A stretch of 64,000 bases of DNA, from positions 6,510,001 to 6,574,000 of the forward strand of contig NZ_CP014546.1 in assembly GCF_001579805.1 (NCBI RefSeq), written 5' to 3'. This stretch comes from Pseudomonas azotoformans (lineage in GTDB: Bacteria; Pseudomonadota; Gammaproteobacteria; Pseudomonadales; Pseudomonadaceae). The position numbers and the translations under genes were made by a program. Of this stretch, positions 1 through 8,438 are shown piece after piece. Every line of letters begins with the position of its first letter. Position 1 is the first letter of the stretch. Below the pieces are notes generated by a model. That model saw nothing but the letters and a program-made list of their open reading frames with translations, did not search any database and was not told the origin of the DNA.

Positions 1-85
1 GCTTTTACGGGTTCAATCGCCGAATTTTACAACTCATTACAAGCTCAATATAGAGTTCAATTCCGGCTCAGGGAAGCAATAAACG

Positions 86-1036
86 ATGCCAATGTCCGCC
101 GTTCTCGAAAACACCGCCAAAACCAAAACCCAAAAACAGTGGTTGGCCGGGCTGATCACCAGCGTGATGTTCCTGATCGTGTGCCTGAGTTGGGGCACCA
201 CGTGGCTGGGGATCAAGATTGCCGTGGAGAGCGTGCCGCCACTGACGTCCGCGGGCCTGCGTTTCCTGATCGCCTTCCCGCTGTTCCTGTGTTTTGCCAT
301 GGTGCGCCGCGAGCCGATCCTGTTTCCCCGTGAGAGCCGCTGGTTCTTCGTGTTCGTGACCCTGTCCTACTTCAGCGTGCCCTACTACCTGCTCAACTAC
401 GGCGAGATGCATGTCTCGTCCGGCCTGACCGCATTGCTGTTCAGCTGCATGCCGGTGTTCATCCTGATTTTCTCCGCGCTGTTCCTGCGTGAGCGCATCT
501 ACTTTTCCCAGGTGGTTGGCATCGGCATCGGTTTCGGCAGCCTCTACATGATCATCAAGAGCCAGGGCCTGCACCTGGACCACGCTGAGTTCTTCGGCGT
601 GCTGGCGATCCTCACCGCCGCGGTCATGCATGCCTTGTGCTATGTCATCACCAAGCAGAAAGGCAGCGCCATCAGCGTGATCACCTACAACACGCTGCCC
701 ATCGGGATTGCCGGGCTGATGTTGTTCGTCGCCGGGCTGTGGTTTGAAACGCCGACTTTCGAGGCCATCACCCTGCGCTCCTGGGGCGCGCTGTTCTACC
801 TGGGCCTGGTGGCTTCGGTGGGCGGATTCATCGTGTACTTCATGCTGCTCAAGCGCTTGAGCCCGATCATCCTGTCGTTCGTGTTCATCATCTTCCCGGT
901 GTTCGCGGTGATCATCGGCGCCTGGTACGAAGGCGTGTCGATTTCCCGCGACCTGATGCTGTACTCGGCCATCCTGCTGGCCGGCTTTGCGATCACCAAA
1001 CTGCCCGTTGAAAAACTCCTGGCCAAGAAAAATTGA
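86..1036 (+). CDS. EamA/DMT-family transporter
   Basis: A 316-residue, almost wholly hydrophobic protein with the two-fold EamA layout (about ten membrane segments). The first repeat opens with a CLSWGTTWLGIKIAVE stretch typical of drug/metabolite transporters. Substrate cannot be read from sequence. It stands 41 bases ahead of the JAMM/E1 fusion on the same strand, so it probably shares that operon. E. coli EamA exports cysteine and O-acetylserine, which makes cysteine-related export a reasonable inference here. A second in-frame ATG lies two codons downstream and could be the true start; upstream genes of the operon may lie outside the window. Confidence 0.85.
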   Translation: MPMSAVLENTAKTKTQKQWLAGLITSVMFLIVCLSWGTTWLGIKIAVESVPPLTSAGLRFLIAFPLFLCFAMVRREPILFPRESRWFFVFVTLSYFSVPYYLLNYGEMHVSSGLTALLFSCMPVFILIFSALFLRERIYFSQVVGIGIGFGSLYMIIKSQGLHLDHAEFFGVLAILTAAVMHALCYVITKQKGSAISVITYNTLPIGIAGLMLFVAGLWFETPTFEAITLRSWGALFYLGLVASVGGFIVYFMLLKRLSPIILSFVFIIFPVFAVIIGAWYEGVSISRDLMLYSAILLAGFAITKLPVEKLLAKKN

Positions 1037-1077
1037 CCCTTGCCCTGCCCCATCAACTTCAGCCACGCGAGAGAAAC

Positions 1078-2940
1078 ATGGACGTCCTCCGCCCCAAGGC
1101 CCTGGAACAGATCTACGCCCACGCCAGCCGCAGCTACCCAGAGGAATGTTGTGGTTTTGTCTTCGCCGACGGCAGCGTGTACCTGGGCAGCAATATCCAG
1201 AATGAACTGCACCACAAGAACCCCGAGATGTACCCGCGCAGCGCGGCCAACGGCTACACGTTCTCGGTGCCCGACACCCTGCTGCTGAACAAGGCGTTTC
1301 GCAGCGACAACCCGGTGGTGGTGATCTACCACTCTCACCCCGACGTGGGTGCCTATTTCAGCGATGAAGACCAGGACAAGGCGCTGTTCATGGGCGAGCC
1401 GATCTACCCCGTCAGCTACCTGGTGGTCGACGTTCGCCAGGGCCAGGCCCTGGGCTCCAAGCTGTTTGCCTGGGATGGCAAGCATTTCGCCCTTCAACCC
1501 TTCAACGACCTGCACACGGAGTTGTCCATGAACGCTGTCTCTTTCCCCGACATTCTGGTTCGCGTGGCCAAGCTGCCGGAATCGACCCTCGAGGGCACCG
1601 GATCGACATTGCGCGAAGTCATTGAAAACCTCTGCAGCAGCCACCCACAGTTGCGTCCGCATCTGTTTCACGAGAAGAACAACCAGCTCAAGGAACACTT
1701 CCTGTTTACCGCCGAGGAAGAGCTGGTTGGCGCGGATGACCCACTGCCCGAGAAAGCCAGAATCGAGGTGCTGCTGGCCACGTCCGGTGGCATGGACGTC
1801 GACGCGCTGAGCAACGAAGAAGTACAACGCTACGTGCGCCACATCACCCTGCCGGGCGTAGGTCGCGAAGGTCAGTTGAACCTCAAGAAAGCCAAGGTGC
1901 TGATCATCGGCACGGGTGGCCTGGGCTCGCCGATCAGCCTGTATCTGGCGGCTGCCGGGGTCGGCACCCTGGGGCTGGTGGACTTCGATGTGGTCGAAAG
2001 CAGCAACCTGCAACGCCAGATCGTCCACGGCAACAGTACGTTGGGCATGCCCAAAGTCGAATCTGCCAAGCAGCGCCTGCAAGACCTCAACCGCCATATC
2101 CAGATCAACGCCCACGACACAGCGCTGAATGCCGACAACGCCCTGGAACTGGTGGGCGCCTACGACTTGGTGATCGACGGCACCGACAATTTCGACACTC
2201 GCTACCGAGTCAACGACGCTTGCGTGCAACTGGGCAAGCCGTTGGTGTACGGCGCGATCTACCGCTTCGACGGGCAGATCAGCGTGCTCAACTACAAAGG
2301 CGGGCCGTGCTACCGCTGCCTGTTCCCCAGCGCGCCGCCCGCAGAACTGGCGCCCAATTGCAGCGCCGGTGGCGTGATCGGCGTGCTGCCCGGTGTGGTC
2401 GGGATGATCCAGGCCACCGAGGCGATCAAACTATTGATCGGCATTGGTGAACCGTTATCCGGCCGTCTGATGCGCTTCGACGCGTTGGCGATGAAGTTCA
2501 GCGAAATCCGCTTCAAGCGCCGCGCCGACTGCCCGTGCTGCTCCGAAGCGCGGCACAGTGAAACCCTGGCCCCCGCAGTTTGCGCGGATGCCGTGCCCAA
2601 CCAGCCCTCGCTGGCCGAAGAGCGCTACATCAAGCCGCAAGTACTCAAGCAAGTACTCGAACACCCCAGCAGCGCAGACGTGTTGCTGGATGTGCGCGAC
2701 GCCAGCGAACTGGAAGTGTGCAAATTGCCGGGGGTGGTGCATATCCCCCTGGCTGAACTGGACGGCCACCTCGACCGCCTCAGCCGGGACAACACCCACT
2801 ACCTGATCTGCTACGCCGGCACCCGCGCGGAGCAAGCAGCCAGTACCTTGCTGGCCGCCGGTTTCGCCAACACCAAAGTCCTGCAGGGTGGCATGAAGCA
2901 TTGGGTTCGCGACGTCGAACCCGACATGCCGTTGTATTGA
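1078..2940 (+). CDS. JAMM protease / CysO-like sulfur carrier / E1 adenylyltransferase / rhodanese fusion
   Basis: A 620-residue four-part protein. Residues 1-150 are a JAMM (Mov34/MPN) metalloprotease with E23, H85-S-H87 and S95/D98. Residues 151-238 resemble the ubiquitin-fold carriers CysO/MoaD and end in T-S-G237-G238. Residues 239-490 are a ThiF/MoeB-type E1 with the nucleotide loop IGTGGLGSP, Zn pairs CYRC and CPCC, and the APNCSAGG cysteine region. Residues 515-620 are a rhodanese with active-site loop CYAGTRA. Methionines remain at both inner joints (M151, M239), as if separate genes were fused. In Mycobacterium, Mec, CysO and MoeZ do these jobs separately: MoeZ makes the CysO thiocarboxylate, CysM couples it to a serine derivative and Mec frees cysteine. 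The frame is open from 1033, but ATG 1078 matches the domain start. Cysteine synthase follows 12 bases later. Confidence 0.88.
   Translation: MDVLRPKALEQIYAHASRSYPEECCGFVFADGSVYLGSNIQNELHHKNPEMYPRSAANGYTFSVPDTLLLNKAFRSDNPVVVIYHSHPDVGAYFSDEDQDKALFMGEPIYPVSYLVVDVRQGQALGSKLFAWDGKHFALQPFNDLHTELSMNAVSFPDILVRVAKLPESTLEGTGSTLREVIENLCSSHPQLRPHLFHEKNNQLKEHFLFTAEEELVGADDPLPEKARIEVLLATSGGMDVDALSNEEVQRYVRHITLPGVGREGQLNLKKAKVLIIGTGGLGSPISLYLAAAGVGTLGLVDFDVVESSNLQRQIVHGNSTLGMPKVESAKQRLQDLNRHIQINAHDTALNADNALELVGAYDLVIDGTDNFDTRYRVNDACVQLGKPLVYGAIYRFDGQISVLNYKGGPCYRCLFPSAPPAELAPNCSAGGVIGVLPGVVGMIQATEAIKLLIGIGEPLSGRLMRFDALAMKFSEIRFKRRADCPCCSEARHSETLAPAVCADAVPNQPSLAEERYIKPQVLKQVLEHPSSADVLLDVRDASELEVCKLPGVVHIPLAELDGHLDRLSRDNTHYLICYAGTRAEQAASTLLAAGFANTKVLQGGMKHWVRDVEPDMPLY
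1518..1530 (+). promoter_or_regulatory. possible internal ribosome-binding site and start for the carrier domain
   Basis: GGAG (1518-1521) lies six bases before an in-frame ATG (1528), which is codon 151 and the first residue of the ubiquitin-like domain. It may be a relic of a once separate carrier gene or may still give a second translation product. Seen in sequence; use is inference. Confidence 0.35.
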
Positions 2941-2952
2941 GCGGGGGGCTGA

Positions 2953-3870
2953 ATGATGTTGCATAACTCCATCCTCGACGTGATCGGCCAAACGCCGATC
3001 GTGCGCCTGGCGCAGTTTTCCGAAGACCTCGGTATCGAGGTCTACGCCAAGCTCGAATCCCTCAACCCCGGCGGCAGCCACAAGGCGCGTATCGCCCTGG
3101 GCATGATCCTCGACGCCGAGCGCCGGGGCGTGCTGATCCGTGATTCCGGACAAACCATCATCGAACCCAGCGGCGGCAACACCGGCATCGGCCTGGTGAT
3201 GGCCGGCAATGTGCTGGGCTACAAAGTGGTGCTGGTGATCCCCGACAACTACAGCCCCGAAAAACAGAAGCTGCTGCGTTTATATGGGGCCAAGGTGGTG
3301 CTGTCGGACAGCCGCCTGGGCAACAATTCCCACGGCGAAAAGTGCATGGAACTGCAGTTGGAAAACCCCAGCTACGTGATGCTCAACCAGCAGCGCAACG
3401 GCGCCAACCCGCAGACTCATCGCGACACCACCGCACCAGAAATCCTGCGAGCCTTCGGTGAGCTGCGCGCCGACTACTTTGTCAGCGGCATCGGCACCGG
3501 AGGGCATATCACCGGCATCGGTGAAACCCTCAAAGCCGCTTGGCCGCAGCTGCGCGTCATGGGCGTGGAACCGGAAGAATGCGACCTGCTGAAAAACCAG
3601 CACGCACCGCATCACATCCAGGGCCTGTCGATCGGCCTGATCCCGAGCATTCTCAACCTGGACGTGATCGACGGCATGCTCAAGGTCTCGCGCCAGGACT
3701 GCATCGACATGATGAAACGCATCATGCGCACCGACGCTATCAGCCTGGGCCTGTCGTCCGCCGCCAACATGGTGGCCATCGCCAAGCTCGCCCCCGAACT
3801 ACCGCCCGAAACGGTGGTGCTGACCATGGTCTACGACAATGCCGACAGCTACCTGCCCAGTTTCGAATAA
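2953..3870 (+). CDS. cysteine synthase family protein (CysK/CysM-like, PLP-dependent)
   Basis: A 305-residue fold-type II PLP enzyme. The PLP lysine is K44 in NPGGSHKAR, the substrate loop is EPSGGNTGIG (71-80) and the phosphate-cradling glycine loop is GIGTGGH (about 179-185). It should make cysteine from an activated serine and a sulfur donor. Its place directly after the JAMM-carrier-E1 fusion suggests that the donor is a protein thiocarboxylate rather than free sulfide, as for M. tuberculosis CysM with CysO. The next gene is a serine acetyltransferase, pointing to O-acetylserine as acceptor. The start at 2953 has a GGGGG-rich ribosome site. The lysine context GGSHKAR differs from the usual SVKDR/SIKDR of housekeeping enzymes. 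Confidence 0.88.
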   Translation: MMLHNSILDVIGQTPIVRLAQFSEDLGIEVYAKLESLNPGGSHKARIALGMILDAERRGVLIRDSGQTIIEPSGGNTGIGLVMAGNVLGYKVVLVIPDNYSPEKQKLLRLYGAKVVLSDSRLGNNSHGEKCMELQLENPSYVMLNQQRNGANPQTHRDTTAPEILRAFGELRADYFVSGIGTGGHITGIGETLKAAWPQLRVMGVEPEECDLLKNQHAPHHIQGLSIGLIPSILNLDVIDGMLKVSRQDCIDMMKRIMRTDAISLGLSSAANMVAIAKLAPELPPETVVLTMVYDNADSYLPSFE

Positions 3871-3907
3871 ACGGGTTTCCAGCCAACCAGAATACGGGGG
3901 TGCCTCC

Positions 3908-4900
3908 ATGGGCGGTTTTATCGACATGCAACAGTTGCACGATGAGTTGCTCACCCACCTCATCAAGACCCTCACGCCCGCCCAGCTGAAACAGCTGGAA
4001 CCGCACCTGGCCACGCTGATCCAGAATGCGGCGCAGGCGGTGGCCGAGGACCTGATCGCCTACGCTTACCGTGATCCGGCCTCACGTGGGCGCGGCGAGT
4101 TGATCCTGGAATCCTACGCTTCGTTCAAGGCGGTGCTGTATTACCGCCTGGCGCACCTTGTATGGCATTTCCCGGACCAGACCAACGGCGTGTTCTCGCG
4201 CATTGCCCTCAAGCTGAGCAACCAGGGCAAGGTGCTTTCCGGTGCAGAGATTCACCCCGCCGCACGCATCGGCCGACGCTTCGTGCTGGACCACGGCTAC
4301 GGCACGGTGATCGGCGAAACCTGCGAAATCGGCAACGACTGCTACATCCTCTGCGGCGTGACCTTGGGCGCCCGTGGCATCGCCAACAACCCCGATGGCA
4401 AGCGCCATCCACGCCTGGGCAATAACGTCGAGGTCGGGTCCGGGGCCCGCGTGCTGGGCTATGTGCTGATTGGCGATAACGTGTTTATCAGCCCGTCCTG
4501 CGTCATCACCCAGGACGTTCCCGCCGGCACCAAGGTCAAGGTGGTGAACCAGATCCAGCTGCAAAAAAACGATGAATCGGACCACAGCAACTACCTCGGC
4601 GCCTTTGCCCTGGATGAGCGATTGCACGTGGTGGGCGAGATCAACGCCAGCCATAAAGTGACCGTGCTGGACGCCGATTTCCATCCCTTGCCAGGGCTGA
4701 TGCTGGAGCCCACGGTCAAGGAGCGCCACCACCTGCAATTTCGCTTGCATCGCGTCGAGTCGGGCAGCCATTTGCCACGCTTGCCGCTTAACCTGAAAGT
4801 CTGCGGCCCGGAATTTGAAATCACCCTGCTCTCGCCCCCTGGCTTGAGTGCAATGGTGCGTTCCCTGCTGCAAGCCAGCCCACTGATCGTCGGAGGTTGA
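3908..4900 (+). CDS. epsC: serine O-acetyltransferase (EpsC/CysE-like) with C-terminal extension
   Basis: A 330-residue acyltransferase. Residues 1-105 are the helical N-terminal part; residues 110-205 form a left-handed beta-helix of hexapeptide repeats with catalytic His129 in LDHGYGTVIGE and the NNPDGKRHPRLG loop typical of serine acetyltransferases. It makes O-acetylserine, the acceptor for the cysteine synthase just upstream. After the usual end of the fold (about residue 222) there are another 100 or so residues that I do not recognise. I chose ATG 3908 because a G-rich ribosome site precedes it; an open frame reaches back to 3839 but overlaps the previous gene. The stop is two bases before the AlaX start. 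Confidence 0.85.
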   Translation: MGGFIDMQQLHDELLTHLIKTLTPAQLKQLEPHLATLIQNAAQAVAEDLIAYAYRDPASRGRGELILESYASFKAVLYYRLAHLVWHFPDQTNGVFSRIALKLSNQGKVLSGAEIHPAARIGRRFVLDHGYGTVIGETCEIGNDCYILCGVTLGARGIANNPDGKRHPRLGNNVEVGSGARVLGYVLIGDNVFISPSCVITQDVPAGTKVKVVNQIQLQKNDESDHSNYLGAFALDERLHVVGEINASHKVTVLDADFHPLPGLMLEPTVKERHHLQFRLHRVESGSHLPRLPLNLKVCGPEFEITLLSPPGLSAMVRSLLQASPLIVGG

Positions 4901-4902
4901 AC

Positions 4903-5631
4903 ATGTCCGTGCACACCATGGAAACCCTGGCGCTGTTCGACAGCGCGCCCTACCAGAACGCCTTCAGCGCCCGGGTGATTGCCGTCAGCGAACACGGCAT
5001 CGCCCTGGAGCACACCTTGTTCTACCCCACGGGCGGCGGACAGCCCGGCGACACGGGGCACCTCACACTCGCGGACGGTACGCGGGTCGACGTGACCGGC
5101 ACGGTGCGCGACCCGGTGCTGCGCTCGATCATCTGGCATCAGGTGGAACACTGCCCCGCGCAGCTGACGGCTGGGGTACAGGTGGATGCAGGCCTCGACT
5201 GGGAGCGGCGCTACCAGCACATGAAAATGCACACCTGCCTGCACCTGCTGTGTTCGATCATCGATGCGCCGGTCACCGGATGCAGCATCAGTGCGGACAA
5301 GGGCCGGCTGGATTTCGACCTGCCCGAAATGACCCTCGACAAAGACAGCATCACCCGCGACCTCAATGCGCTGATCGAACAGGCTCACCCGGTGAAAACC
5401 CTGTCGATGCCGGCTACGGAGTATGCAACGTTGTTGCAGATCACCCGCACACAGGCCGTGGCGCCACCCGTGATTCAAGGCTCGGTCAGGGTGATTGAAA
5501 TCGCCGGGATCGATATCCAGCCGTGTGGGGGCACCCATGTGATCAACACCGAAGAAATCGGCCGGGTGTTTTGCGAGAAGATCGAGAAGAAGAGCAAGCA
5601 TAACCGCAGGGTGATCCTGCGATTTGAGTGA
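4903..5631 (+). CDS. alanyl-tRNA editing protein, AlaX family
   Basis: A 242-residue free-standing homologue of the alanyl-tRNA synthetase editing domain. It carries YPTGGGQPGD (41-50), the zinc ligands H110/H114 (HTCLH) and C208/H212 (CGGTH), a complete editing site. AlaX proteins hydrolyse tRNA charged with the wrong small amino acid, usually Ser-tRNA(Ala). The gene starts right after epsC behind GGAGG (4892-4896) and is clearly the last gene of the cysteine operon. A link between cysteine production from serine derivatives and tRNA proofreading is inference. The only odd point is its company. Confidence 0.88.
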   Translation: MSVHTMETLALFDSAPYQNAFSARVIAVSEHGIALEHTLFYPTGGGQPGDTGHLTLADGTRVDVTGTVRDPVLRSIIWHQVEHCPAQLTAGVQVDAGLDWERRYQHMKMHTCLHLLCSIIDAPVTGCSISADKGRLDFDLPEMTLDKDSITRDLNALIEQAHPVKTLSMPATEYATLLQITRTQAVAPPVIQGSVRVIEIAGIDIQPCGGTHVINTEEIGRVFCEKIEKKSKHNRRVILRFE

Positions 5632-5640
5632 AGGCGATCC

Positions 5641-5664
5641 AATGTGGGAGCCAGCTCCCACATT
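5641..5664. repeat. short palindrome of the GTGGGAGC type
   Basis: AATGTGGGAG and CTCCCACATT arms separated by four bases, between the convergent ends of the AlaX gene and prpD. It belongs to the family of dispersed palindromes seen repeatedly in this window and may act as a bidirectional terminator. Confidence 0.75.
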
Positions 5665-5678
5665 GACCGCGTCGTCTG

Positions 5679-7163
5679 CTAGATCACGAACAGGTCCACA
5701 AACCGGTTGACCGGTATTGCCTCAAGCCGTGCCTGATCCTTGCACAGCGCAAAAATCTCAGCACTGCGCTGCCCGGTAAACCGTGTGGCCAGGTTGGCCT
5801 TGAACTTGTCTTCCAGCAACGGAATGCCCTCCACACGGCGCCGGCGATGGCCAATCGGGTACTCCACCGCCACCTGCTCGGTGCTGCTGCCATCCTTGAA
5901 GAACACCTGCACCGCATTGGCGATGGAGCGTTTGTCGGCCTCCAGGTATTCGCGGCTGTAGCGTGGGTCTTCGACGATGACCATTTTGTCGCGCAACTGA
6001 TCGATGATCGGGTGGGCGGCGTGGAATTCATCTTCGTACTGCTCGGCCACCAGATTGCCGAATGCCAACGGCACGGCGGTCATGTATTGCAGGCAATGGT
6101 CGCGATCGGCAGCGTTGGCCAATTGGCCGACTTTGGAAATGATGCGGATCGCGGATTCATGGGTAGTGATCACGATGCGCTCGATTTCCTGCAGGCGATC
6201 TTTCACCCAGGGGTGCAAGGTCACCGCTGCTTCACAGGCCGTTTGCGCATGGAACTCGGCCGGGAAGCTGATCTTGAACAGCACGTTTTCCATCACATAG
6301 GTGCCGTAGGGCTGGGACAGGCTGAACGCGCGCTTGTCCTCCGGCTTGAGCGCCAGGTCCTTGTTGGTGTGGCTGAACAGCACATCGTAGAAACCCCACT
6401 GCGGCGCACTCAAGACACCCGGAATGCCCATCTCGCCACGCAAGGCGATGTCCGCCAGGCGCACGCCCCGACTCGATGCATCCCCCGCCGCCCAGGATTT
6501 GCGCGAACCGGCATTCGGTGCATGCCGGTAAGTGCGCAACGCCTGCCCATCGACAAACGCATGGGACAGCGCCGCCAGCAACTGCTCACGGTTGGCACCC
6601 ATTAGCTTGGCGGTGACCGCCGTGGAGGCGACTTTGACCAGCAGCACATGGTCGAGCCCTACCCGATTGAAGGAGTTTTCCAGGGCAATCACGCCCTGGA
6701 TTTCGTGGGCCATGATCATCGCTTCCAACACCGCGCGCACGGTCAACGGCGCATCGCCATTGGCCACGCGTTTCTGCGACAGGTGATCGGCCACGGCGAG
6801 GATGCCGCCGAGATTGTCCGAAGGGTGGCCCCATTCGGCGGCGAGCCAGGTGTCGTTGTAGTCCAGCCAACGCACGATGCAACCGATGTCCCACGCGGCC
6901 TTGACCGGATCCAAACGAAACGACGTGCCCGGCACCCGCGCGCCAAACGGCACCACCGTGCCCTCGACAATCGGCCCCAGGTGCTTGGTGCACTCCGGAA
7001 AGCGCAGGGCCAGCAGGCCACAGCCCAAGGTGTCCATCAGGCAGTTGCGGGCGGTGTCCAACGCATCCCGGGAGTCGATCCGGTAGTTGAGGACATAATC
7101 AGCAATGTCCTGCAGGACCTGATCGTAGTCCGGGCGGTTGTTCTGGTCGACGTTGGCGCTCAT
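5679..7163 (-). CDS. prpD: 2-methylcitrate dehydratase PrpD
   Basis: A 494-residue member of the MmgE/PrpD family, normal in length. It dehydrates 2-methylcitrate in the methylcitrate cycle for propionyl-CoA disposal. It is the last gene of the operon prpR-prpB-prpC-acnD-prpF-prpD, all on this strand. Because AcnD is also present, PrpD may overlap functionally with it, as in other bacteria that hold both. Ends next to a palindrome that probably terminates the transcript. Confidence 0.95.
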   Translation of the reverse strand: MSANVDQNNRPDYDQVLQDIADYVLNYRIDSRDALDTARNCLMDTLGCGLLALRFPECTKHLGPIVEGTVVPFGARVPGTSFRLDPVKAAWDIGCIVRWLDYNDTWLAAEWGHPSDNLGGILAVADHLSQKRVANGDAPLTVRAVLEAMIMAHEIQGVIALENSFNRVGLDHVLLVKVASTAVTAKLMGANREQLLAALSHAFVDGQALRTYRHAPNAGSRKSWAAGDASSRGVRLADIALRGEMGIPGVLSAPQWGFYDVLFSHTNKDLALKPEDKRAFSLSQPYGTYVMENVLFKISFPAEFHAQTACEAAVTLHPWVKDRLQEIERIVITTHESAIRIISKVGQLANAADRDHCLQYMTAVPLAFGNLVAEQYEDEFHAAHPIIDQLRDKMVIVEDPRYSREYLEADKRSIANAVQVFFKDGSSTEQVAVEYPIGHRRRRVEGIPLLEDKFKANLATRFTGQRSAEIFALCKDQARLEAIPVNRFVDLFVI

Positions 7164-7238
7164 GGCAGTACTCCAAAAAGGGGTTGGGGTCAGTCCTCGG
7201 GCTCACGGTTGTCGGGGGCAGATCTTGACTGTCTGCCT

Positions 7239-8429
7239 TTAAAAGGAATCACCTGGCACGCGCACGAAACCCTCCATCAGCACCCGTGCACTGCGGCTCA
7301 TGATGGCTTTTTTCACCACCCATTCGCCGTCGACCTGGCTGGCTTCAGCGCCGACGCGCAAGGTGCCGGACGGATGACCGAACCGCACCGCATTGCGCTC
7401 CACGCCACCCGCCGCCAGGTTGACCAAGGTCCCGGAAATCGCCGCCGCCGTGCCAATCGCCACCGCGGCGGTGCCCATCATCGCGTGGTGCAACTTGCCC
7501 ATGGACAGTGCGCGCACCAGCAGGTCCACATCACCGGCCTTGATCGCCTTGCCACTCGACGCTACGTAGTCCGCAGGTTTGGCCACGAACGCCACCTTCG
7601 GCGTGTGCTGGCGCTGGGCGGCTTCGTCCAGGTGCTTGATCAGGCCCATGCGCAACGCGCCATAGGCCCGTACGGTTTCAAACATGGCCAGGGCTTTCGG
7701 ATCGCTGTTGATCGCGCCTTGCAGCTCGGTGCCGGTGTAGCCGAGGTCTTCGGCGTTGATGAAGATCGTCGGGATGCCGGCGTTGATCAGTGTGGCCTTG
7801 AAGGTGCCAACGCCGGGCACTTCCAGGTCGTCGACCAGATTGCCGGTGGGGAACATCGATCCACCGCCGCCCTCTTCTTCCGCCGCCGGGTCCATGAACT
7901 CCAACTGCACTTCGGCGGCCGGGAAGGTCACGCCGTCCAGTTCAAAATCACCGGTTTCCTGCACCGCACCGTCGGTGATGGGCACGTGGGCGATGATGGT
8001 CTTGCCGATATTGGCCTGCCACACGCGCACCACGGCCACGCCGTTGTGCGGGACGCGGGCCGGGTCGATCAGGCCGGCGCTGATGGCAAAGGAACCGACC
8101 GCCGCCGACAGGTTGCCGCAGTTGCCACTCCAATCCACGAACGGCTTGTCGATGGAAACCTGGCCAAACAGGTAGTCCACGTCATGCTCGGCGCGGGTAC
8201 TTTTGGCCAGGATCACCGTCTTGCTCGTGCTGGAGGTGGCGCCACCCATGCCATCGATTTGTTTGTCGTAGGGATCGGGACTGCCGATCACCCGCAACAG
8301 CAAGGCATCGCGTGCGGCGCCCGGCACCTGCGCCGACTGGGGCAGGTCCTTGAGGCTGAAAAAAACGCCCTTGCTGGTGCCGCCACGCATGTAGGTGGCG
8401 GGGATCTTGATTTGCGCTACGTGTGCCAT
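7239..8429 (-). CDS. prpF: 2-methylaconitate cis-trans isomerase PrpF
   Basis: A 396-residue PrpF-family protein beginning with the typical MRGGTSKGVFF segment near the N-terminus. PrpF isomerises the 2-methylaconitate made by AcnD into the isomer that aconitase can hydrate, so it always travels with AcnD. The start is 9 bases after the acnD stop, and prpD follows 75 bases later. Length and position are as expected for Pseudomonas. Confidence 0.95.
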   Translation of the reverse strand: MAHVAQIKIPATYMRGGTSKGVFFSLKDLPQSAQVPGAARDALLLRVIGSPDPYDKQIDGMGGATSSTSKTVILAKSTRAEHDVDYLFGQVSIDKPFVDWSGNCGNLSAAVGSFAISAGLIDPARVPHNGVAVVRVWQANIGKTIIAHVPITDGAVQETGDFELDGVTFPAAEVQLEFMDPAAEEEGGGGSMFPTGNLVDDLEVPGVGTFKATLINAGIPTIFINAEDLGYTGTELQGAINSDPKALAMFETVRAYGALRMGLIKHLDEAAQRQHTPKVAFVAKPADYVASSGKAIKAGDVDLLVRALSMGKLHHAMMGTAAVAIGTAAAISGTLVNLAAGGVERNAVRFGHPSGTLRVGAEASQVDGEWVVKKAIMSRSARVLMEGFVRVPGDSF

Positions 8430-8438
8430 GGTGTCCTC

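Noticed and set aside
68..2229. Long minus-strand open frames opposite the EamA and fusion genes
   Set aside because: Both are antisense frames with low-complexity Gln/His/Gly-rich composition.
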